From Symbiodinium natans (taxonomy: Eukaryota > Sar > Dinophyceae > Suessiales > Symbiodiniaceae), in contig CAJNDS010000369.1 in the NCBI GenBank assembly GCA_905221605.1, forward strand, positions 602,501 to 666,500: 64,000 nucleotides of DNA. The letters run 5' to 3'. Each line of letters opens with the position of its first letter. Position 1 is the stretch's first letter. Positions 45,501 through 57,500 of this stretch are shown piece by piece. A program made the position numbers and the translations under genes. The notes under the pieces were generated by a model. It did no database searches and was not told the DNA's origin. It saw only the letters and a list, made by a program, of their open reading frames with translations.

Positions 45501-48500
45501 TATATCATTGACAAAAAATAATTTATAATCTTTTTATATAATGACGAAGATTGAAGGACAGTTAAATAAGATGTTGGAACACAACGGCAAAATATCAAAT
45601 ACTCAAGGTATCAAATATGCATATGATCGTGATAATAAAATTTTTGTAAAGGGAAATAAAATGTATGTAGCGGGGACAACATCTACTAGAGACTGGCAAC
45701 AAAACTTCACAAAATTAAAAACTGGCGGAATTAGGGATATGGATCGCTACAAGGAAGCAAGGCGGGTATTAATGGAAAATCCACAAGTGAATACATTATT
45801 AGGGCACAGTATGGGAGGTAGCGTTGTTTTAGAATTAAACAAAGAATTCAAGGATAAAAATTATAAAACGAGAACCTATGATGCTCCGGTAGTAAGTTTG
45901 ATTGCTCCTATTTTTGGATTAGATAAACCGACCGAACAGCACAAACGATTTAGAATGACGGGTGATCTTGTTAGCAGTCTTGATAGTGGAGCAATTAATT
46001 ATAAAACAAATTCATTCAATCCTGTAAAAAATCATGACATAGAAGAACTATTGAACATTGATGAAACGATCCCCGAACAAGGTTGGATTTAAATTATCTA
46101 AAACAATATAATATAATGCTTAATAAGGTCAGAAAATCAAAGGAACAAACAAGGGTAGGAAAAATCCCAGAGAACATTCAGTTTAAAAATAAAATTACAA
46201 AAAGTATAAATAATTCATCTTATGAAATGATCAGGGGAATTGTAGAAACTGACGCTCGGCAGAGCCTCGCGAGCATTCGCGACGGAACGGCTGTAGCGCA
46301 ACCACAACTAGAAAAACAAACTTCTAAAAATATTAGTAATTTAAATTCACATAAAAAATATAGTAATAATAATAAAAAATCTAAATAATATATATAAAAT
46401 GGATTTAGTTATAGCAGAAACTCAGGATAATATGATAAATTCCTTACAGTTTGGACTTCCAGAAAGTGCCGCGTATATTACAGATCGTAAGCAGGTTCAC
46501 TTTCCTAGTGTATCCGGAAATATTTTTAGTTCAAATAATGGTAATAAATATATTAAATTTGTTATCACGGGTGAAGACAACAATTATATTGATATGTCCA
46601 GTATTTGTTTATTTTTTGATGTTGTTAATACATCACCGACTGCAGGAGAATATTTAAGACCACTTGGAGAAAGTCACGCCTTTTTCACTCGTTATAGATG
46701 CAATGCAGCAGGACAACAAATTAACGACATCGACAATTACAATTTAGTATGTGAAGAAATGAAATCTTTTAAAAGTGAAGAAGTAAGAAATTTAGACGAC
46801 ATTCAGGAAGGTTGCTTAACACGATACGACAGCAGGATTAATAGACTTTATGCATTTACAATTGAAGGGCACGATGCAACAGCAACCACAGGAAGAAATG
46901 ATAGAGGAATTGTTTTACCAAAACTTACAAGAGCTAACACGACAGGAATTGAACAAGGAAAATTCGTACGGATGGGACATAAGCCTTGTTGTGGCTTCGT
47001 TCAATCTGGATATTATCCTCCTATTCGTTATTGCCCGTTAGAATTTATTTTTGAAATTTGTTCTGATGCACAAGAACCTGTAATTAGACCGGCTACACCG
47101 GTAGCTGCATCACAAGCAGAAGACGATATCAACGGTTTATATTTTACCACACGAAACACCACTACTAGCTGGTCTATTCAAAATTGTATCCTTAGATGCG
47201 AGTTGATTACCGTTGATAATTCTGTTAACAACAATGTGGTTTCACATTTATTGAAAGGTGGCCGTTTAAGAATGGTTTATCCCGCTTATCACAGTTTTTC
47301 TCAAACTTTCGCGACAGGAAATACCGAGATCAATATGAATATTGTTAAATCTTCAACGAGATTGTCTCAAATGTTCTTTACCCTTAGTAATTCACAGATT
47401 GATAAAAATAACACGGCGGCAAATTTTGCAAAGAAAAAATGGACTTGGTTTTACCATCCTATGGCGGCTACAATTGATAATTTAGAAGGTGTCATTGACA
47501 GCGACAGACAAATCTCATATTATGTTCAGATCGCTAATAAAAAGTTCCCAGAACAAGCGGTGGAAAGTATAGCTGAAGCAATGTATTTCCTACGTCGTGC
47601 CGTTAATGTTATGTCTCCGTTTTATGATGGTTTTTCAATTGACATTTATAGATATGCTAATGACAAGTTTATCGGAGGAATAAATTTTGATCGCCAGCCA
47701 GATATGAATTTTACAGGCACGAATACCAAGATGGGAAGTTTATTGACTTTTAAACTGAAAGGTGCAAATGCAACTTTTGCATTAGGAATTGAACAAGTAT
47801 ATGTTACGCTTATAAGCGAGCACATATTCGAATTAAGTGAGTCGGCTTCTACGGTTTTAGATTAAATTGATTACCATAAATTGATATAAAGATATATTAA
47901 TTTATAGTAATATATGGCAGTTTGTAGCAGAGATTATAGCAATGGTAAAATTTACTGTATCAGAAATACTATAACAGATGACATTTATATAGGAAGCACC
48001 ACACAACCATTATGTAAGAGAATAGCAAAACATCGCTCGAGTATGAAAAATGAAAGGAATAATAATGCATCACTTTATAAGAAAATGAATGCGTTAGGAG
48101 TAGAAAACTTCTATATTGAGTTAATAGAAGAATACCCGTGTGAAAATAATGAACAATTACGAGCGAGAGAAGGACATTTTATTCGAGAAATGGCAACCTT
48201 AAATGGAAGGATAGAACAAAGAACAGTGAAAGAGTGGCACGAAGACAACAAGGATCATGTGAAGGCATATAAACGCCAACATTACCAAGAGAACAAAGAA
48301 CACATTTTAGAACGAGTTAAGACGAACACCGAGAACAATAAAGAACATGTAAAACAATATCAAAAAGAATATCATGAAAAAAACAAGGAACGTATAGCAC
48401 AACAAAGAAAAGAATATAGAGAACAAAACAGAGAAAAGATCTTACAACAGAAAAAAGAGTATCGTGAAAGGAAAAGAGAAGAAATAAACAGAAAAAGACG

Positions 48501-51500
48501 TGAGAAATGGCAACAGAAGAAGCAGGAGGCAAATGAGCAAGAATAAATATTATTATTGTATAAATTATTTTCTACAATAATAATATTTATAATGGTTTCA
48601 ATAAACAACATGCGAACTGTATTTGCAGATCAGATATACTTGTCATATTCTACGGGCATGACGGAAATAAGCGACCAATATGCAACAAAAACAGAACTTA
48701 ACGACATAAACAACACAGCAGAAGTAACAGCAAATACTGACGCGATAGCAGTTCTAAATACAAAACAACTACAAAATTTCAATAGCATTAATGCAATTAA
48801 CACAGATTTAACAAATAATTATCAAACTAACACAGTTCTAGCTACCAATTTTTATAATAAAACAGAAATAGACGCTACATTTACTAACTATTACACATCA
48901 ACACAGATAGACACAAATTTATCTACTAATTATCAAACTAACGCACAATTAGGAACGAATTTTTACAATAAAAGTGAAATTGATACAAATTTATCTACTA
49001 ATTATCAGACTAACACACAACTAGCAACCAATTATTATACTAAAACAGAGGTAGACAGCTTAGTGGGTGCTGGCGGTGGTTATACAGATACAGAAATTGA
49101 TAATTTATTAGATTTAAGAGTTCCTAAATCAGATTTTACTGATAGATTTTCAACATTTCCAATTATTGATTGTAGCGCTCCTACCGTTATTCATAGTGGT
49201 TTAACATTAAATAATTCAACAATAAATATATCACCTGTAGAAGGTTTATTATTCAGTAATCAAACAGGAGGTGGTGATAAAGTCCTAGCAGAATTTAAAA
49301 ATGCTACGAGTTATATAACTTTACAAGGAGATAAAATATTTTGTAATAATACATCAGATGATGCAATAAAACAATTAGATTTATCCAATAATAACGCAGG
49401 GTATAAAATGTCAGGAAAAATAGAAACTCCAACAGGCGGTCTAGTAGTAGAAAATACAGCGGACGCTAATTTATCATTTACAGTTAGAAATACTGATAAT
49501 TACATTACTTTTAATAATGATAGTATTGATTGTTATAATTCAGTTGGTGACACAGGAAGAATTTTAAATTTAAATAGTAATTCTAATGAATATGTTAAAT
49601 CTCATTCTTTGTTAGTAGATACAGCATCAAATACATTAACAGGAGGTTATACATTAGATGTTGTTGATAGTGCTATTGTTAGACAAAATTTAAGAGTAGA
49701 CAATAATATAGATTTAACAAATAATACAGGAGATATTCAATTACCAACAGCGGGGATAGATATGTTCAGAAATTCAGGAGATGCTAATTATAATTTAAGA
49801 GTTAGAGACACTCAAGGAGTGTTTGAATTCAGGAACAGACAGTTTAGATGTATGAACCCAAGTAATCCAGCAAATGGAACGGAAATGATATTACACGACA
49901 CAGGAGGCGATTATCGTTTAAGAATAGGAAGTCAAACAACAGCAACAGTAGGAATAGGAAGACAATATAATTTTTCATATCATTTAACAGTAGGCGGTGT
50001 AAGTAATTTTAATGAAACAAGAGTAGAAAATGATGCAACATTTTTAGGACAACAATTATTAAGCACAAACGGAAGAATATTTCAAAGAGCGGACATTAAT
50101 AATAGTTTAAATGTAATATCAACAGAGGAAATTAATTTTAGTCTTCAAAGTGATAGAACAACTGATCCTACAACAGGAACTATAGCGCTACAATTAAACA
50201 ACACTAACGGAATAACATTAAACAGAGCAGTTACTAATAACTTAACATTCAATAGCATTGGTAATATTGTTGGTGAAAGTGATGTTATTAGTTGGGGGCG
50301 TTTTATGTTCCAGAATAGTAGTGAATTTAAGGAAGTATTGGATGGACAATATAAATTATTTGTTAGAAATGGTGATACACTAGGAGATATTAATTTAACT
50401 GTTGGATTAGAAAGTAGCACGCCAGAAATTAAAATAACAGATGGTAAAGTAAAAATGAATAATTTAGAAATAACACAAGAAACGATAAGCACTGTAGATC
50501 AGATACAGTTTTTAAATACTGACGCGGGAGGAGAATATGCATTTTATTTTGGTAGTGTTTCAGTAAGTAATGATGTATTTTCTATATCACCGGGTGGTAT
50601 TCTAGTTAATGGAGATATTGAATATACAGGGTCTCTAATTCCAAGTTCCGATAAACGATTGAAGAAAGATATCAAGGAACTCAACCAAAAACAAGCTGTT
50701 AATTTAGTTAAATACATTGTTCCAAAAACATATCATTTTATTGATGACAGACAAAAAGGTAAATCGTGCTGTGGTTTTATTGCCAATGACTTTTTAACAA
50801 AGAAAGTTCCAGATGAATGGCAAAATATAGTTAAAGAGGGCAAAGACGGATATTTAAAGTTTGATTATACAATGACAACGCCCATTTTATGGAGTGCTTT
50901 ACAACATGCATTGAATGAAATAGATAAATTGAAAAAGGAAATAAATAAGATGAAGAAGAATAAAAATGATAGTGATTAAAAATATTTTATCTAATATATT
51001 AATATATGACAAGAAAATATTATATGTGTAAATGTGGATTAAAGAGACCAACAGACGAAACAGAAAAGGAGAATATGAAACACATTAACACGAAAGAACA
51101 CCAAAAGTTAGTAGAAGCCCGTTATAATGCTAATCCTAAATTCTGGGATAAAGTTTATAAAAAACAAAATAAAAAATTAGGAAAAGATAAATCTAAATAA
51201 TAATATATAATGGTTAATATTGACGAACAAATAGAAAAGAAACTCAACGAACAATTAGAAAAGATAAAAGGAGACTTAATCATATTTAATACAATTCAAG
51301 ATTTAACAGATAAAATACAAACATTAGAAGAAGAAATAGAAAAGTTAAAAAACAAAAACAAATGTAGCAATTCTGGAAAGTGTATGCCGTGTAATTTGTG
51401 TAGTTTTTCATTATTCTGATGAATAATATTATAACAACATAATATTATTAATCAACAGGTTCTAATGTTTTAAGATAGTCTTGATGCTTTTTGGTTCGTT

Positions 51501-54500
51501 CGTGTCTTGCTTTATGGCAGGGTGTATATGTTGAACCACATTCGCATTGACAGTTCTTTGGCTGTTTATGATATCTTTCTAAATTTGTCTTTCTTAATTT
51601 GTCTCTGTGTTTCTCTCTGTATTTCTTTTGACTTTCTTTTACTCGTTCAGGATATTTTTCGCGATATTGTTGTGCCTGAACTCGTCCCCTTTCTGGGAAA
51701 TCTGCCCTCCAACTATTCCTATTTCTTCCTGCAATGTTAGTATTTAGAGTTGCTAGTTTTCTAATGTATTCGCCTTCTTTTGCTCTTAACTCTTCCTTAT
51801 TGTTGCATGGAAAGTTTAGCAATAACTCTATATAAAAGTTTTCCTTACCAAGTTCTAACATCTTCTTATATAGTGGTAAAATCTGCGTGTCACTTCTTGC
51901 AAGTGCTGATTTATGAGACCACCACCTTTTACATAAAGGTTGGCACGTTGAGCCGACATACAGGTCTTCTGTGATTTTATTTCTTATACTGTATATTTTA
52001 GCATTTCTATAATCCATTTTTATCACTATTATTCTAATATATTTAATCTTTAAACCCTTTCATCTTCATCAATTCTAAAAACGTGCTGGAAATTAATGTA
52101 AAACATATTGTTAATATCTTGTGATCGTAATTTGATAAAGAAGAATGAAAACGGCTTAAAATTTACCGCTTGTTGATACATTTCATATAAGCGTGTCCTA
52201 TCAACCATTGCTGAATTTTCCTCAATAAACGCATCAACCTCTTTCATATTTCTTAACTTGAATATGTATAATGAGCTAGAATTTAAGCGAATTATAGGAG
52301 CCACGGCATTATATTTTTGAACTGATGTTAAAACAGATATTGCATTGTGTCTTGATTTTGTATATAAACCGTGCAATATTTTAGAATATTTCATAAAACG
52401 CTGGTCTTCTGCAAAATCGTCAATACAGATAAGCACCGAAAATAAATTCTTGATTTTGTTTTTCTTTTGATATTCAACTACTTTATGTTGGGTGTCAATA
52501 ATCTTCTGTAATGCTTGTGGATCGTAATCGTCAAACAGATACTTGTCTTTGTCGTTATCGACGTTGAGGTGTTCTGTTATATAACGTTTTACTGGTATCC
52601 AATTATCATCCACGGAGGCTGTTGGCGAGAAGATGTAAATACGCTCGAAGCAGTTCCTATAAATTTTTAATATCAGGTTCTGAAGCAAAATACCCTTGCC
52701 ACCTTGACTACTTGCACAGATAATAGATCTGAAAGGTAGTTTATCAGCAACATCAAATTTAGACTGTTTATAGTCATATGTTTTAGGTTCTATTGGTTCT
52801 ATTGTTGGAATGTTATTATTCATTATTTTTACATAGATTTTTTTATAAATAATGATATAATGCGTTATGAAAAATATATTGATGTTATTAATAATCTAGA
52901 AGAAGTAGAACAAATAATAATAACTGAACCTAGATATAGACGCTGTTGTTACTCTGTGTTAGAAATTTGTAAGGGGGTATTACAATATTTGAAACTGAAG
53001 AAAAATAATTAATTATAATATATTTTATTATGAGCGATACATCAAATGATAATAGCGAGAATGATAAAGGTTTTAGAATTAATACTCGCGGTATATCGTG
53101 CATTCCTTGTCGTTGTAAGAGACAACTATATCATAAAGAAACAAAAACCGTTAAGGAAGATAATAAAATTACGACTGATACAGTTGTTGATAAAAGAAAT
53201 ACTAAATTTGGGGGCAATGGTAGGCATACATCACCTGATGATATTTTTAGAGACGAAAATACATTACAGTCAGGTAGCGTTGAAATTTGCACGACAGGCT
53301 GGGGTTCAAAGCAAATAACACCGGAAGAATTAGAGGAACGAATAGAAAAATGCGAAACAGATATATCTGAAGTTAAAAAAGATATTGAAGTTATACAAAA
53401 ACATAGTTTACATATTATGGATTAATATATTTAAAAAATAATTTGTAATATAATATGACAGCTCGTTAGAGACTTTTGAATGTCGCGTTAGCACGCGAGG
53501 CTCGTTCCTCGCGTCCCCTCTTGGAACTGAAACAGGAAAACCCATTGCGCCCATTGCTCATAATTGGCACTACATAAGATAGTGTATAATTAGTTTGGTG
53601 TGAATGCATAATTTTATATTTACAACTTCCCCTATGTAAATATAAAATTATAAATTTAAAGTTTTATATAAAATATTAATATATGACTGAAGTTGTTTTA
53701 CAAAAGTCTAACAAAAAAGGCAAAAAATATGACGCTATTATAGATGGTAAAAAAACTGTATCATTTGGTGCTATTGGATATAGCGATTTTACAAAACATA
53801 ATGATGAAGAAAGAAAAGAACGATACATAGCAAGACATAAAGTTAATCAAGACTGGAAAGATTATAACACTGCCGGATTTTGGGTTTATGGAATAAACCG
53901 ACTATAGAAGCATCAATAAAAGACACCGATAGAAAATTCAAGAATATAAAAATTAAAAATAAAATTTGAAAAAAATATATAGAATTTTTTATTATAAAAA
54001 TTTTTTAAAAAAATATATTCTAAAGAAAAAAATGTATAATAATATATATGGAAAATAATACTTTGGAAAAAATGTTAAACGAATTGTCTATGGACGATAT
54101 TAAAGAACAACTGGCGTTATATCAAAAACTGTATTATCATAAAAAAAAATCAGAACAAAATTATTACGAGGTGAAAAAAGAAAGCGCACGACAATATCAT
54201 AAACGAAAGGCTTTAGACAAAATATTAAATGATAAAAATATTAATATAATGGATAAATTAGAACTCACCGAAACTAAAACAGGAGTTAAGGTTAAAAAAA
54301 ATCAAAAATACACACTTGACAATGTTGTTATGTTAAAACCTTCAAAAAAGAAAACGGAAAAGAACACAGAAAGGAAAACAGACACAGAAACTACAACTGA
54401 AAATGAGGATAAAAATGCATAAGGAGGGAAGGGGAAGAGGTTCCAGTTATTAATTGGAACCGGTTCCCCGCTGTAACTGGAACCTGTTCCCGCTGTATTG

Positions 54501-57500
54501 GGGAAGCCTTAAAAAACGAAGGAGGGGAGCTTCCAGTTAATAATTGGAAGAGGTTCCCCGTTGTAACTGGAACCTGTTCCCTGTTATAATTGGAAGAGGT
54601 TTTTTTGGAAATAAAAATCTTAAAAAAATATTAAGAAATTTTTATTATAAAAATTTTTCTTAAAAAATGTTCTAAAGAAAAAACTTTATATATTAATATA
54701 TATGGCATTTGTATGCTCACGATGTACTGACCAGAAGGTCACAGGAAAACTATTATGTAATCAGGTTTTACAAGAAGACGCGTTTAATTTAATAAATTCA
54801 TTTAATAGGTGCGAATGGTGCGACGATGTAGTAAATGACCGATTGTTTAGAGAGACATATAACTCTACAACTTGGTTTATACTCCATCCCTCGCGGACAT
54901 TACAAAGCATAAAAACAGAAATTAATGACAAAAATATAGGTAAACATATTAATAAACATTCAATGAGTTTTTTAAGATATGTTGGACATTCTTTAAGTTA
55001 CGGTCATACAGCTTTGGACAGATATCGTGATGAAGCCGAATATCAAATATCAAAAATGATACAAAAAAGGAAAAATAGAAAATATGGAGATGAAGATATA
55101 AATTTAAAAATGTTATCATATGATTTTTTTAGTAAGATGTTTCTCAAAAAGTTTGATAACGAAAAAGCCCAGTTTATGATAAGAAGGCTTTTTAAAATAC
55201 TATACTTCTAAATATAATCTAATTCTTTTTATTATGAGCGACGGCGATAATAATAAAAAGAATTCCATAATAAACGATATCTATTTTGATAGAGCAGGTT
55301 TTGGAAGCAAAAAGCAAACATTAAAAGATGCAAGAGAGAAAGATAAAACCATTACAATGGCTGATGTTGATAAATTTTTTAGGGAAAATGTAGAACAGAA
55401 GAAACAGATAAGGGGGAAAAATTCATTTATAGCTCCTGAACCATTTTACGAGTTTCAGTTTGATTTGTTTTTTATATCTGACCTTGAAAATCAAAAATTT
55501 AAGGTCGGGGCAATAATGATTGATGTTTTTAGTCGGTTTATGGTGGTAGTTCCTATTAAAAACAAAGACGAAGGCAATGTAGCATCAGCAATGATTGAAG
55601 GCTTTAACAAAATGGGAGGAAAACCAAAAATACTATATACCGACGATGAGGGAGCATTACAGAATGCAAGCATTCAAGAATATTTAAACAAGGAAGGAAT
55701 ACAACACCATAGAACGAGAGCACACGCAAATTTTAGTGAGAGGGCAATTAGAACATTTAAGGATATGCTTTATAAAAGAGTTGAAGCGGATGAAAAAAAA
55801 GGTAAAACGAATATTCAATGGACGGACTATATTTTTGAAATTTTATTAACATATAATAATAAAATGGAACATTCAACTATTAAAATGACACCAAAGGAAG
55901 CAATGAAGGAGAAGAACGAATTGAAGGCAAAACAGAATATGACAAACCAAGCTACCAGAACTAGAAAATATCCGGTTATATCCGTGGGAGACAAGGTAAG
56001 AATTTACAGAAAAAGGAAACCGGGAGAGAAAGAACGCACGAGTATGTGGAAGCCTGAAATAGAAGAGGTTGAACGAATAGAACAAAAAAATAATCAAAGT
56101 TTATTTTATTTAAAAGGAGATAAGCGCCCGTATTTGCGTTTCGAGTTATTAAAGCTTTGAAAAAATATATAGAAATTTTTATTATAAAAAAATATTAAAA
56201 AAATATATAGAAATTTTTATTATAAAAAAATATTAAAAAAATATATAGAAATTTTTATTATAAAAAAATATTAAAAAAATATATAGAAATTTTTTTTATA
56301 AAAATTTTTCTTAAAAAATGTTCTAAAGAAAAAAATAATATAATATATTATATATAGGTTATTATATGTCCAAGTTTATAGAGAGTAATGTTAGAAAACT
56401 TAATAAACTGAAGCAGGATAGAATAAATGCTTCAAGTAAAATCACACAAGCAACTAAAAACCGTTTAAATCAAATAGTAACACTTTACAAGGACAGAAAA
56501 ATAGCAAATGTAGCAACCGCTGAAAATTTCATTAAAAACCTTACCAGTGCCAATAAAAGAACCGCGGAAAAAGCAAGGGACAAATATAATGAAACAATTA
56601 AAGACCTAAAAAAGTCAAAGCCGCTAAATGAAAGAATAGCAGAAAACAAAGGTAAAGATACATATTTAGTAAACTTTCAACTCTACACCACGAGGAAGTC
56701 TAGAAACACAATTAAACCAGCATTCAAAAAATTCGGAGAACAATTTTACATAGAAAAATTTGATATTAGACAGGCGACTGTCAAGACAAAAGAGTTTAAA
56801 AAGGAATGGATAAAAAAGGTAATTTTTAGATTTATTGATGAAGAAGGCTTTAAAACTAAAGTATTACATAAGGTAGATAAAGAGTTTGATGAACTGATGG
56901 ATATTTTAAGAAAAGACAAAGATTTTGATAATTTTGTAAAGGATTTAATGCAACATTACGATAACCTTTTTGACGCTATTAAAATTCAACAAGTGGAAAA
57001 AATAAGCAAAAGTGGAGAGAAATTTGACATTATGAAGGAAGACTTAACTGACGGAATACTGCACTCATCAATGTATCATCGTTACATATATACACATGTT
57101 AATAGCAACTTAACAAACTTAAAACATGCAATAGAAAATAACACACATGTAGATAATCAGTGTTGGTTTAATGCACTGATAGACTTTTATCATGATACCC
57201 TAATGGACGGCAACAAGAGAAAACAATTAACACGAGAAAAAATTATAGAGATCACGGGGAAGGAGGATTTTTATAGCAAAGGTGCTAGCATTGAAGACAT
57301 GGATAAGGTATTTAAGGAGTTTAAAATACCAGCCAGAATTTTTGATAGCTTTAACAATCTGATATATAAACACGAACCGGAACACAACAAAAGAAGAATT
57401 AAGCCGTTTTACGCGATTGTCAAAAACAGCCACATATACACAATGAATAACGATCTTAAAAGCATTGAACAGAAGCAAAATTTAGAAGAACAAAAATACA

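Noticed and set aside
46083-46115. TTG start extending the 90-aa PLV gene upstream
   Set aside because: It overlaps the lipase stop, while the ATG at 46116 has the AATATAATATA context typical of starts in this element.
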